Source: Nemophila menziesii (taxonomy: Eukaryota > Streptophyta > Magnoliopsida > Boraginales > Hydrophyllaceae). Taken from it: DNA of 64,000 nucleotides. Position numbers and translations under genes: made by a program. The stretch is taken from assembly GCA_029959085.1 (NCBI GenBank), contig JARWIR010000005.1, positions 50,346,850 through 50,410,849 on the forward strand, read 5' to 3'. This document shows, piece after piece, positions 12,784 through 24,266 of this stretch; the first letter of the stretch is position 1; every line of letters begins with the position of its first letter. The notes under the pieces were generated by a model. The model worked only from the letters and a program-made list of their open reading frames with translations. It was not told the DNA's origin and made no database searches.

Positions 12784-13218
12784 GATGGTTCGTTCTTATG
12801 CGATTTTTTAGGTTGTTGTGCGGTTCACTCCAAGGTATGTTCTTTAAATTATGAACTTCATATTACGTTGGAACGTGGTTACGAGATGGTTATAATTAAA
12901 ACAGATTCGCTAGAATTACAAGTATAGTGAATGAGAGTGAAAATATTGATAATGTATAGTGTGGTAATTAAAGCATGTAAGGAAAGTATTAGTAATCCCG
13001 CGTTCTTTAAATTTAATCATATATATCGCGAGAGATATACGAGTGCAGACTGGATAGCAAAATGAGATCGAATTAGTGGCGAACCCTACTAAATATAGTG
13101 GTCCACCGAAAGTATTATGTCATCCATTACTAGAGATAGGTTTGGATGGTCTAGATGTGGAGCTGATTCATGAATATACGGCGAGAGGCGTAAAAGTTAA
13201 TACAACCTGCGGGGATTT

Positions 13219-15166
13219 GGAATAGCAATCTTGTTTTTTTTTTTTTTAAAGTTCAGTAAGAGTTCAAAATCTAATAATTAGTATGAAAATGCTAATATTT
13301 AAACTAAGAAAGTTAATAATTAAATTAGAGGTTGAAATCTATTTTTACTAAAAAAAAAATCATATGAGCAAATTTTCTTTGTACTGCAACCCAAACCCGC
13401 CATCAGATTTGCAAGTAGTCTTTTTTTTTTTTTTTTTTTGACATGAGATTTGCAGCAAGTAGTCCAGGTTCTTTGATATGAACTAAACCCAAAAATATAA
13501 ATCACTTGGTAGAGATAATTCACTTAATATTTTATGTAAATCCTCTTTAAAAATGAGGTTGTTTTTGAGATGTCTTCTTTTATGGCATTTAATTAATTCA
13601 ATTAGCAAGGGTGTGTGTGAAGGAAACTTTAATTTTGGTGATGGTGTATCTGAGGAGTTGTACGGATGACGAGAGTAGTGAAAATATCCAGATAAAATGA
13701 AAAAGAAGAGAGACGATAATGATATGGGCTTGCCTTTTTCTTTTCTTTTTTCCATTTATACGGGCTTTCTTAATTAGGCTGAAATGTGATTCTTAGAGAC
13801 AAGGCGAGATCTCAAATACCGTCAGGGTACTGTGGTTAAGATTACTTTTGCTTGTATGTTTGTCTAATGATTATTTTTCTAAAACATGTCACTATTAAAA
13901 AAAAAAAACTCCTATAATTCGGTTGGGCTAAAACAATGCTCACCCTCATTAATTTTAGCAGAAACACCTAACCAGCTGCTGGTTTCTACTCTCAAGGTAC
14001 TTAGCCAGATCGATGGGTGGAGAGAGGGGACCACTCCATTATTGTATTGAGGTAGCACAGTACCTAGACGACACTGTAAAAGTTGGCGGTAAGACATCCA
14101 ATGTCTTTGGGGCTCACCCTAGCGGCTAGACATCAACCTAAATACATCGATGCATGCGTGTCACACCCTAGCTACAACTTCAACTTTGCCATTGTTCTGG
14201 CAGGATCATCAGACATCAAGTACTACGTTATGAATATGGAGGTATTATTTGGTATAGGGTCTTTCTCTCTTTCTTTCTCTCTCTCACACACACACATATA
14301 TATATATATATACACGTAATGGTGATATGGGAAACATGCCATTGTATCACGTGTTTATTTGGTTTGTTATGTAGATCTTACAAATAAAGAGTAGCACAAA
14401 TTTAGCAGAAGATCAAGATGAAATTAAGATTGATATAAAATTTCAAGGAATGAAAGGTTAGTAATTTCTACTGATGAATGGTTCTTTTTAGTTTTTTCTG
14501 TTAACAACTAAAACTGTGAATTTTATCTGTGAATCTAATCATTCCATTCTAGGTATCTTCAGACTTATCATACCATAATTCACCTTACTAAAAACTAATG
14601 AATTCGTTGAAGATACCATTCTAGGTGAATTACATGGTTCTACTTCGCTTAGTCATACTTAAAAATTATTATTAAATTAATCGGTGAAACTTTCATTCCA
14701 TTGAATTCTTTTATCTTCTGTTTACCTAATTTCAGCATACAACCTCTCGTTAAAAAAATTACTATGTATAGTTTATTTCAAATGTTTAATAGTTTGGAAA
14801 AAAAAAATGTTTAATAGTCTTCTATCTTTATTTGGTACTTATTCTTTTATTTTTGAAAAGTAAAATAAGTTCCTTTAGCCTGTTTTCTATATATACTGGA
14901 ATCGATCAGTTATTTTGGTTATGGTAAAATAATTTAACCATTAAAATATGTATCGGTCTTATGTTTTCTAGAATTCATTTTATACAAATAATTTACATAT
15001 TTTATTGATTTTAAATAACAAACAAGGATTGATAGGTTCATAATTACCAAGAACTAACTAGTGAGACCCTAAAATAATTTGTAAAACAAAAAAAACAAAA
15101 AAAAAATGGTTGATAAATAATAAACATAAAAATTTATATATTATATGTCTAGATTTTAAAGGTACT
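13219..15166. other. AT-rich interval without recognisable genes
   Basis: It holds homopolymer runs (T near 13230 and 13421, A near 13896), a CA/TA microsatellite at 14284-14312 and short open frames only. A stretch near 13917-14250 is less AT-rich and may be an old exon or element fragment, but I recognise no domain in it. Confidence 0.4.
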
Positions 15167-15425
15167 TAGTATCATGAGGAAATTATAAAATAGATCCTAA
15201 AACCCAACAACTTTTTGATTAAAGTCCTAGTTAGAAAAACTTATTTTAAGTTCTATTTCTAACTTGTTGGTTTGAAACTTTCTTTTTTTACCCCTCTTCG
15301 TTATAGGTAAGAACCCATATATATAGACTAACTATCACGAGCTAAACTATAACGTGTTGTGTACAGACCCAATACAATTGCAATGCTTTTTTAGTCTTTT
15401 TTATTAAGTCCAACGGTATGGGGCC

Positions 15426-15997
15426 CATGGTTCTAAAAGGCGCTAGGCGGTACTAGGGCGGTCGACCACCTTCGAGCACCTAGATGGCTAGGCGACCCAT
15501 TAATCGGATTTTAGGCGGTTTTATATTATTTTATATTAAATATACATTACTAATATATTGATTTGAATAATATTTACATCCTAGTATACTTAAATTAGAT
15601 CAATTTAACATAAATAACATATATTTTACTAGAAAATAATAATAATATATCATTATAAATCAAAAAATAGACCAATTCAAGAAATCTACACTTGAAATTT
15701 GATAAAAATCCCACCTTCTTCTTTTTCTCGTGCGTTCAAGCTCTCTAACCTAAGTAGTTTTTTCTTTATATTTTGCTTATGTATTGAGTTAGATTAGATT
15801 GAATTGGTTATTTATGGGCTAGCATGCTAGGTAGTATTCAGGTTAAGCAACCCATTGATATGATTGGGTAATTTATTGATTAGATTATGCGTAGACGAAA
15901 CTTCGAGCCACCTTCGAGAAATTTTTTAGGCGGATCGCACTTTGGAACGCCTAGGCGGAATGCCTAGTCGGTTAGGCAGCCTTGTTTTAGAACACTG
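15426..15997. mobile_element. hAT-type MITE nested in M1
   Basis: Seen: a perfect 8-bp target duplication ATGGGGCC (15418-15425 and 15998-16005). The ends are CATGGTTCTAAAAGGC and, inverted, CAGTGTTCTAAAACAAGGC, and the terminal parts are rich in CTAGGCGG repeats. At 572 bp with no coding capacity it fits a non-autonomous hAT element. Confidence 0.85.
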
Positions 15998-16329
15998 ATG
16001 GGGCCAGACCCACATCCTTCAATTTCTTTTTAAGGTCGTACCCATTAAGAATAACTAAATTACTTGGATCAATTTCACAATGTACAAACAATGTATAACT
16101 ATACCAGGCTGGCCCATTACCAAATTTTACATCTATGGGTTGTACCCATATTGAACAAAAAAAGTTTACACACTACATCTACATTTTACACCATAACGGG
16201 CCAGCCCTATTAACTACAAAAAACCAGATAGGGCTGGACCCAATACAACAACAACCCTGCACACCACATATTGGGGCTGGCCCATTTATGAATGGAAAAA
16301 ACAAAAAAAAAACCTGCATCAACGGATCG

Positions 16330-17021
16330 AGCAGCAGTGATGAATAGCGGTGGAGTGAGAATGGTGATGAACAACGTTGATTGAGATCGACGGTGGGTTT
16401 AGACAGAGACCAAGCTGCAACATCACTGTCTTCTACAACTCGAGGTGGGGTGGCTCTTCCAGCGACGCGAAAAAGGTGGAGTTGGTGGTGGTGAGTTGGT
16501 TTGTTGGTGGAGTTGGTGGTGCTGTGCTGGGCGGCGGTCTTCACGTGACCCAAATCTGGACGTCGTTTTGCGCTGGACTGTGGAATGGTGTTGGGACGAT
16601 GGACGTTGGAGGTCCACAGCAGGAGGCGGATTGGGGGTGCCGTGCTGGACGGCGGTCTTCTCTGCGGCGGCGGTGGTCATTCGTATTCTGCAACTCGCCG
16701 AAGAAGAGAACTGGAGCGCAGAGCGTTGGCCCCATCACGCTCAGATCCAGATCCAGCGCTGCAGCGAGATCTGTAGCAGAAGGGGTGGTGATGGTTTCCT
16801 GGTGGCGAGAGGTGGTGATGTTTTACTGGTGGCGAGGGTTTCCTGATGGAGGGAGGGCGATGGTGGTGGTGGTGATGGATTGAGGGCGGTGATGGTGGGG
16901 CTCGGCATAGTTGGTGGTCAGTGGGTTGGTAGCGGTGGGTTCGTTGATGAAGGTGGAGGTGATGGTGGTGTTAATGGTGACGGGGTGATGAAGGTGGAGG
17001 TGGGGGTGGGTGGTTCGCCGG

Positions 17022-17062
<41 letters not shown>

Positions 17063-17090
17063 AGATGAAAATGGGGGAGGGGGTTCAGGC
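16330..17090. other. GC-rich candidate captured segment in M1
   Basis: The block is far richer in G and C than its flanks, is open in several frames on both strands, and has GGTGG-rich stretches, a direct repeat of the GCCGTGCTGGACGGCGGTC type (near 16515 and 16640), and a GA microsatellite at 17024-17061. None of the frames encodes a domain I know. Such blocks in Mutator-like elements are often copied host gene pieces. That is inference. Confidence 0.45.
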
Positions 17091-17266
17091 GTCTAAATGG
17101 AGTTTTGGAGGGGCTTTTTTAGTTTTCATTGTTGGATAAGGGGTGGGGGTATTTTTGTCATTTACCTAGTTTAGTTAGACCTTCTAAGTACTAGTTAGGG
17201 GGTGGGATTTAATATGCAAAGTTAGATGGCCTATAGGTCTTATAATATAAATGCCCCTAGTATCAT

Positions 17267-17993
17267 ATCTTATATTTAGTTGACTCAACTCCTAAAATAG
17301 GTAAAAAAAACTATCTGAATAATAGATGAATAATAATATATGTCATTCTTTTTTTATTCACCCTGGTATCACCTTTTTATCTTACGTGTCATTAGATCAA
17401 GAAAAGAAAAAAAAAGTAATTAAAAAAAATACTCGGATTGATTGGTGTTTTAAACTTTTTTATAAGAGGTGATATAAAGATGATCCAAAAAGAGATTGAC
17501 AAATATCATTACTCATAATAGAACACTCTAATTTTTAAAATTTATTTAGATTTTAACAATGTTATTTAAATCTCTCTTATTTTTATAGCTACTAGCTTAA
17601 AAAAAGAAATTCTAAAAAAATGATATTCATAAATATCTAGATGTCGAAATTAAAAGTGTTGATTTTAAAAAATTAAATAATGAAATTAAATTACAGTTAC
17701 TTTATTAATATTTCTAATAACGGAAATAATAATGTGAACAAGTCAACGTACGCACGCGCCACTCCATACCCTAAAGAAATGATTGTTAAGAAAATATAGC
17801 ATGTGGAATTACTAAAATTATTCTTACAATATATTAATTAAATTATAATATAATTAATTAATTTTTCAATAACAAAAATATTAATTTGAACAAAACACCA
17901 GACGCACTGCTGCATTTAGCACATCCAACGACGACATATGTCGTCGCTGAAGGAGGGAGAATGTTCCCTCTCAACCTAATTTTAATGTTTTGA
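17267..17993. other. AT-rich interval with an 18-bp perfect palindrome
   Basis: There are no genes. CGACGACATATGTCGTCG at 17929-17946 is its own reverse complement. A segment near 17704-17760 resembles one near 17855-17912, suggesting a small local duplication. Confidence 0.5.
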
Positions 17994-18250
17994 TTTGCAT
18001 CCCCAGATAACTCAATAAAATCTTTTATGATGATTACTAACAAACTCCACTTTGTCGGTTTAAATATTTTAAATATTTTTCATATTTATATAAGTTAGTT
18101 ATGACTCTTTATTATTCAAAAAAAAAAGTTATGACTTTTTTTTTAGGTGAGATATCATACCACTTTTTCTCATGTTTCTTTTTCTTTCTTTTTTATTTAC
18201 TTTTACCCCGACAAAGGGTTACAATAATAAACTCATCATCATTAATAATA

Positions 18251-19817
18251 GAGATTATTCCCCAAAGGGTCTTGAAAACACCACCTCGTGACCTAACAAG
18301 ACCGCCTCTATAGCCTATTCTTACTAAAGGCCACAAACTAATTTTTACACTATAAGTCAAAAAATCAATTACCTTCTTACCCTTTTTTGTTTTTATTTAC
18401 CTATATATACTCTCTTTTATCAAATAAATATGAAAACCCAAAACACGCTCAATCTCTCATCTCTCCTCTCTTTCTCTCTCTTTGAAGCTCAACCCTCTCC
18501 TCCGAAAATCCATGGAGCTCGAAATTAGGGTTTGAGTTCCGGAAATGAAGCCGGATTTGTGACGAAGTTCCGGCAATAGAAGTGAAACAACTGCTTATTG
18601 AAGAACAACACCCAAATGGGTCTTCTAAATTAGATGCGCCTAAAGTTTTAGAAGCGTTGAATGTTAGCGAAGATGGGTTTCTTTAGTGATGTTGATGAAG
18701 AAGCTAACTCCAAATCACAGCCCATAAGTCCAAATCGTGATGAAGATGTTGGTTCTTTTCAAGCCCTAAAACTGCAACTCCTAAATCATAACCGTGATGA
18801 AGAATTGCAGGCTGCAAACTTTGTTATTGAAGGTAATAATAGCTTGAATTGCACATCTTCATTAGATAAATGTTTTGGAAACTATTTATTAGTTAATTTT
18901 GCTAGTACCAGTTGTTACTCTTTTGAATTTTGGTATTTAGCTGTTGCGCTCAGAACTTTTGCGCTCAGAATTGTTGGCGATTACAAATCTAGCATTAGAA
19001 CTTTTGCGCTCAGAACTTTTGCGCTCAGAATTGTTGGCGATTACAAATCTAGCATTAGAACTTTTGCGCTCAGAACTTTTGCGCTCAGAACTTTTGCACT
19101 CAGAACTTTAGCGCTCAGAAGTTTCCACATCGTTAAGCTAGATTAGATTACTTTTTTTTCCAGAGATGTAATAGATTTGTGTTAGATTATATTACTTTTT
19201 TTCCAGAAATGTCGTGAAATGTCGGATTTGTGTTTTGCTCAGACTTTTTGTTAAATGCTCAGAAGTTTTATGAAATTCTAAGATGTTGATTTTTTGTGTT
19301 GAATCAAAAAAATATTTAAACTCAATAACTTTTGTATAAATGCTCAGCAGTTTACTGATTATACGAGAAATGCTCAGGAAGTTTACTGATTATACGAGAA
19401 ACGATCAGCAAGTTATTGAGCGTGCCCAATACCCCATGCTCAGAACTATTTTCTACGCTCAGAACTATTTTCCATGCTCAGAACTATTTTTCAGACTCAG
19501 AACTTTTTTCCAGACTCAGAACTTTTTTCCAGACTCATAACTTTTTTCCACGCTCAGAACTTTTTCCGGCGGTGGTCGGCGGTGATCGGAGCTGGAAATT
19601 ATTTGATAATTAATGAAGAAGGAGAGAGAAAAATGATAAAGGAGGAGAGAGATTAATGGTAATGGAGGAGAGAGAAATATAATTTTTTTTGTCTTATATA
19701 CACTATAAGGGTAGTTATGACATTGAACATCTTATTGGCCTCTAAGTAGGAGAGAGGAATCACTTGGTTCCTATATGGCACATTGATTCTCCTCAAGTCT
19801 CATTGGGTAATTGACCC
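18251..19817. mobile_element. M2: Mutator-like element inserted in element C
   Basis: Seen: a perfect 9-bp target duplication TTAATAATA (18242-18250 and 19818-19826), with element C's 3' region continuing on both sides. The ends are imperfect inverted repeats: GAGATTATTCCCCAAAGG on the left and, inverted, GGGTCAATTACCCAATGAG on the right. Inside are a promoter- and leader-like stretch (18360-18520) and arrays of a CTCAGAACTTTT unit. There is no transposase. A relative lacking its right end lies at 50870-52470. Confidence 0.85.
18950..19575. repeat. CTCAGAACTTTT tandem arrays in M2
   Basis: At 18950-19115 a 60-bp unit containing GCGCTCAGAACTTTT and a GGCGATTACAAATC segment is repeated twice and followed by single 15-bp units. 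At 19436-19565 a unit of about 18-20 bp, (A/G)CTCAGAACTTTTTTCC, is repeated about seven times. The frame running through the first array gives LRTFA repeats and is not considered a protein gene. Confidence 0.8.
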
Positions 19818-20459
19818 TTAATAATACCACACTTATAAATTTCCCAATCCCAAAGTTTCGCAATTATGAAACCCACCACCCCAAATTCAAGCTCTAAAAC
19901 ACCTTGTCTCGGTTTTTGCAATTCGAGTGCGGGTCATATGGACAAGTGCTACAAACTAAGAGGTATGGCTTGTAATGTGGTTAGTAAAATGCTTTATAAA
20001 TACTCAGAGGGACTAAGACGGATAATAATAATCAAATGAAAAAGTAAGAAAGCTAAAGGTTTCAAGTGGCATAATGAAAGATCTGTCTTATTCATTTTTC
20101 TAACTACCGGATTTTATAACTTTTTCCCTATTAGTTCATAAACAAGCGGGTTTTCAACTAATTTCAAACCTCGCGTTCTACACACCGATTAACTCTCCCT
20201 AAGTTCCAACTTGACTCTTCATACACATTGCTTATTAATCTTCCCTATCATTTACTTCCTGTTTTCATGCATGCATACTAAACATATTTATGACACTGTT
20301 CAAAGACATAGTACTTACTATCATTGACTTAATTAAAACATGCTCAATAGGTACATTCACCATATTATATGCCAATTCTGACCCTATAAATTTTAAATTC
20401 TATGAAAAAACAAAAAAAGAAAGATGAGGACAACGAATCCCCACCCCTAACTCAAAAGT

Positions 20460-20479
20460 GAGTCGTGTCCCCATGACTC
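20460..20479 (-). other. GGA-loop hairpin, internal copy, element C
   Basis: The sense strand is GAGTCATG-GGGA-CACGACTC (one mismatch in the stem), followed by a TTTTGAGTTAGGGGTGGGG polypurine-like tract. The same arrangement occurs in elements I, B and D. Confidence 0.6.
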
Positions 20480-20544
20480 GAAAAAGACTAAAATAGAAAT
20501 AAAATTTAAAATGAACTAAATTAATGCATATAAGCAATTAATGA

Positions 20545-21015
20545 GAAGGATTAGAAGGTGGTACCTTTCCATAAATCATCTTTTACCATTCATGTTCTGA
20601 AGGAGAATCATTATCGAAATCCAATTTATCTGTAATCTTGTGTATGTTGTAATCCATCCTCAGAATTTCCATCCAGCAGGAGTTATATGAGTAACCTAAT
20701 CTTATGGATTTTTCCATCAATGTTACTGCCCACTTTGGTTGTGTAGATACACATTCTGATTTGTCATTAAGATTTGAAGATGAACCTTGATCTTGTATTG
20801 GTGTCTTTGTTTTTAGGCTTGACTGGTAACCTCTTTCTCTTATTAACTCTTTGTAGTGCTTGTGATGTTACCTCGAGTTTTGGCTTATTTGGAATTGGCT
20901 CATCAAGATCGATGGGCTTATCTTATGTAGCTCCAGACAAATTCTTATTCTTCCCTAAGATGTATCACTTCCTCTCGTAATCCATTTCAATTGATTTGTT
21001 AGTCATCTTTGTTCA
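20545..21015 (-). pseudogene. Conserved downstream reading frame, element C copy
   Basis: Seen: read on the minus strand, words such as PIDLDEPI, RSRFIFKS, CWMEILRMDY and DFDNDSPSE appear in order, broken by stops and shifts. The element D copy (46374-46830) has the same words in the same order. The protein would be short, hydrophilic and rich in Lys and Arg, with no membrane segment that I can see. It lies between the palindrome array and the internal hairpin, where some Athila elements have an env-like frame, but I see no env feature. Function unknown. Confidence 0.55.
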
Positions 21016-21379
21016 ACCCACAACTCAAGATGCATCAAGTATGGAATAAAGTTATGAAATATTGGTGTGGCTTGAGGTTGTTGCTTTGATAAAGGATTAT
21101 CAATAGTATTGGAAGGAAATAATTTACTTGTGGTGGAAGAATTCTTGAATACTTGAAGATATTTGGTGTTTTATGGTGTTGTGTAATGGATTCGATGAAG
21201 ATTATGTGTTTATGGAGGGTGGAGGGAATATTTAATGATGTTATTGTGCTTGTTTGAAGGTTTGATCAAGCTTTAAGGTGTATTTATAGGGTTTGGGTCT
21301 GAAAATTTCGTGTAGGAAGGTTGGAAGAGGCTAGGTTTAGGTCTTGTAAGGAAAGAATCCTTTTAGGAATCAAGTTCCC

Positions 21380-21885
21380 TTCATCAGACCGCCTCCCTGC
21401 AGTGTACCGCAGCTTTCCCGCGGAGTACCGCAAGTGACATCATGCACTCGTGCACGGTTTTACGCGTTTGACGAAACAGTATGTGATAAGTGGGCTTTCG
21501 GAATTGACATTGAACTCGTTGACCGTGGTGACGATTTCCTTGTTGGTGCGGTGTACCACGGTCACCCTGTGGTGTACCGCATGAACTCTCTAACTTGGAC
21601 TGTGTCACGGTTTAGCGCGACAAACGACACGGTTGTCTTTTCTAACTCTTGCACACGAACCGAAATTCCCAAATCGTTGTCACGGTTTTCATTGCTACGG
21701 TGTACCGCAGCTCCTCTGCGGTGTACCGCGTAAAGTCTCTGGATGACAATTTGGCGTGGGTCTGTGCGTGTTTCGACACGGTTTTTTGCCACTTGGTCTC
21801 GCATGTGTACCTAAATTATCACACCATTGTCATGGTTTTGTGGGGGTACAGTGCACCACGGATAGGGTGCGGTGCACTGTACCTA
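21380..21885. repeat. GTGTACCGC palindrome array, element C
   Basis: Pairs of GCGGTGTACCGC-like words lie head to head: 21398/21420, 21548/21571, 21699/21718, 21859/21870. Between them ACGGTTTT-like words recur. The array is in the same position as in A, B, D and I. Confidence 0.65.
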
Positions 21886-22048
21886 GCTTCTGACTTGCAC
21901 AAATTTTCCTCTTTTGACCCTAAACTCGTTTCCTCACATTAACACACTACCTTTCTCTCCTTTTAGCTTCTAAACACATTAAAATTATACACTAAATTAA
22001 GATTATACACTACAAAAAATAAAATTAACTAAAAATCCATTTAAACAA

Positions 22049-22113
22049 GGGATGTCTCCCAAGGGCTCTTTTGTTTAATGTCGTCTTGTTTGACGTGTTA
22101 CCTAGGGTAAACG
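22049..22113 (-). other. Conserved block after the coding region, element C
   Basis: GGGATGTCTCCCAAGGG, TCTTTTGTTTAA, then GACGTGTTACCT on the plus strand. It follows the integrase end directly. See the copies at 474, 30255, 37490 and 47713. Confidence 0.65.
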
Positions 22114-22129
22114 TGTTCTTGGAGATGTA

Positions 22130-24266
22130 TTGTCTCCTATCTTCTGAAATCCTCACTGTCATGGTATATCTTTAAGCGATGACCATTCACCATGAAGGTC
22201 CTTTGCTCCGTTGGATGTTAAATTTCGATCGTGCCATGACGTGTGACTTTCGTAACAATGTATGGTCCTTCCCAACGCGATTTGAGCTTACCCGGGTAGT
22301 TCAAGCATCTTGAATTGTATAGAAGCACTTTATGTCCTCTCTCGAACCTCTTTGGACGAATCTAGTTATCATACCATCTTTTTGTTTTCTCCTTGTAGAG
22401 ACGTGAATTGTCGTAGGCATGAAAACAGGACTCATCTAACTCGTTCAACTGCATCATCCTTCGCTTACCCGCTTACTCTATGTTGAGATTTATACCTTTA
22501 ATAGCCCAAAAGGCACAGGATTCAATCTCGATAGGAAGATGACAAGCTTTTCCGTAGACCATGCGGTATATAAAATGCCCCAACTGGTGTTTGAATGTTG
22601 TCTTGTAAGCCTAGAGAGAATCATCTAGCTTTAGTGACCAGTTCTTCCTCGTTTTGGTCACAGTCTTCTCTAGGATAGATTTGATCTCTCGGTTAGAGAC
22701 CTCGGCTTAACTGTAAGTTTGGGGGCGATAACCTTTTGAAGTGCGGTGTCTCACCCCAACTTACGAAGGGCAGCTCTCAAGTGAAAATTTATAAAGTGGT
22801 TACCTTTATCGCTAATGAGAACACGTGGCATACCATGTCTTGAAAAGATATTTGTTTTAAGGAACGAAATGACTATCTTGGCATAATTCTTTGGTGTGTT
22901 TCCACTGCTTCTACCCACTTTGAAACATAATCTACCACTAGCAAAATATAAAGATTACCATGGGAAGAGATGAAAGGTCCCATGAAATCTATAACCCAAA
23001 CATCAAAGATTATTACTTCTAACACGTTATTGAGTGGCATTTCGTCTCTCTTTGATATGTTTCCAGTGAATTGGCATCTTTGACAAGTCTGGATGAACTA
23101 ATGACAATTTTTGTGCAGGGTGGGTTAATAGAATCCGGATTGAAGAATTTCTGTTGATGTTCAATCGCCCTTGAAGTAGCCACCATATGGTGAACCATGG
23201 AAGCTTGCAATGATATTCCTTGTTTTGCCTTCATGGACGCATCTTCTAATAACCTGGTCACACTGCAAACTTTGAAGAGTTAGGGCTCATCCCAAAAGAA
23301 TTGTCTTGCTCGATGGCTTAACCTCTTTCGTTGGTGTGGGTTGAAATCCGTAGGGAACACACCACTCACTATGAGGTTAACTATATCTGCATACCAAGGA
23401 ACAAACACATCTTTAATAGTAAAAAGTTTTTCATCAAGGAATACCTCTTTGACCAATTTTGGTCTTGTGTTGACTTTAGATCCTTCGAGCCTGGATAAAT
23501 GATCAACTACTTGATTCTCGCACCTATTTGGTCTCGAATATCTATGTCAAATTCTCATAGCAATAATATCCATATAATAAGACGCGGCTTAGCGTTCTTT
23601 TTCTCCAGCATATACTTTATTGCTAAATGATCCGTGTATACGATACTTTTCATCCCAAGCAGCTAGGAACGAAACTTATCGATAGCATATACTACAGCTA
23701 ATAATTCTTTCTCTTTCACTGTATAGTTTAATTGGGCAGCTGTAAAGGTCTTACTTGTATATAATATCGTGTCGAAGATCTTCTCTTTTCTTTGCCCTAA
23801 CACAACACCCATTGTATGATCACTTGCATCGCACATAATTTCAAATGAAGCGTTCCAATTTGGAGGTATGACAATTGGTGTGGAGATTAGTTTCTCTTTG
23901 ATCGTTTAAAACGCTTCAAGACACGTGTCATTAAAACTGAAAGGAGCATCTTTCTCGAGGAAAGCACAAAGCGGTTTGGAGATTTTTGAGAAATCTTTAA
24001 TAAATATTCGATAAAATCCTGCATGATCCAAGTCTGACTCCTTTAACATAAATGAAGGTGGTAAGGTCTTTATAACTTAAATTTTAACACGATCAACCTC
24101 CATTCCTGCACTTGAAACTTTATGTCCCAACATAATTCCTTCGCGAACCATGAAGTGGAATTTTTCCCAATCTGTTTCTTTACATTGCAGGAGTACCTTT
24201 TCAAGATTGCTAAGGCACTCATCAAAACTATCTCCAAATACCGAAAAGTCATCCATAAAAACTTCT
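22130..24266 (-). pseudogene. Decayed pol (RT end, RNase H, integrase) of element C
   Basis: Seen in order on the minus strand: EVFMDDFSVFG, the reverse transcriptase catalytic box, at 24229-24262; GHKVSSAGMEVD near 24080; RNase H words KEKELLAVVYAIDKF and [11 protein letters not shown] at 23560-23730; the integrase zinc-binding segment ending TCQRCQF near 23070; the core with VIDFMGPF (22977-23004), RHGMPRVLISDKG (about 22830) and [14 protein letters not shown] (about 22690); and the C-terminal GPY/F module KSRWEGPYIVTKV at about 22250-22290, then MVNGHRLKIYHD. Frameshifts and stops occur throughout. The reverse transcriptase N-terminal half is missing because element B starts there. Confidence 0.85.

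Larger units (their letters stand above)
5826..13218 (+). pseudogene. RNase H-like (RVT_3-type) reading frame split by a copia element
   Basis: Seen: 5826-5914 encodes VKFNIDGC and then GVFRDADG, the opening strands of the plant RNase H-like domain common in LINE tails and orphan proteins. The copia element and one target duplication lie between. Beyond it the same frame resumes at 12784 with YELHI, GYEMVIIKTDSLEL, then a stop near 12929. Further homologous words (ISNPAFFKFNHI, YTSADWIAK) follow to about 13070. Taking out the copia element plus one GATGG leaves the frame continuous across the junction, so the frame was still open there when the element landed. The remnant lacks a start and has stops downstream. 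Whether it came from a LINE or a host RNase H-like gene is undecided. Confidence 0.7.
15176..17257. mobile_element. M1: Mutator-like element carrying a GC-rich segment
   Basis: Seen: a perfect 9-bp target duplication TAGTATCAT (15167-15175 and 17258-17266), as expected of Mutator-like elements. Long imperfect terminal inverted repeats start GAGGAAATTATAAAATAG on the left and, inverted, GGGGCATTTATATTATAAG on the right. Similarity continues inward for about 100 bp. No transposase is visible. The inside holds a hAT-type MITE and a GC-rich block at 16330-17090 unlike its surroundings. Inference: a non-autonomous, possibly gene-fragment-carrying (Pack-MULE-like) copy. Confidence 0.8.
17994..24266 (-). 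mobile_element. Element C: Athila-like element with decayed pol, both ends missing
   Basis: Seen on the minus strand: reverse transcriptase C-terminus, RNase H, integrase, then the conserved post-coding block (22049), a GTGTACCGC palindrome array, a conserved downstream frame, a hairpin at 20460-20479, and AT-rich 3' non-coding DNA homologous to that of elements B, D and I. The homology resumes left of M2 and stops near 17994, so the polypurine tract and 3' LTR are lost. On the right the reverse transcriptase is cut by the LTR of element B at 24267. It is the only pol-bearing Athila-like copy in the window. Confidence 0.8.

Noticed and set aside
14083..14319. 78-codon frame possibly being an exon
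   Set aside because: No recognisable domain and no supported splice partner. It runs into a CA/TA microsatellite.
16377..16883. Open frames on both strands as a protein gene
   Set aside because: Overlapping frames in a GC-rich block with no known domain, inside a Mutator-like element.
18661..19146. 161-codon frame with LRTFA repeats
   Set aside because: It is produced by tandem DNA repeats and lies inside M2. No promoter-gene structure or homology.
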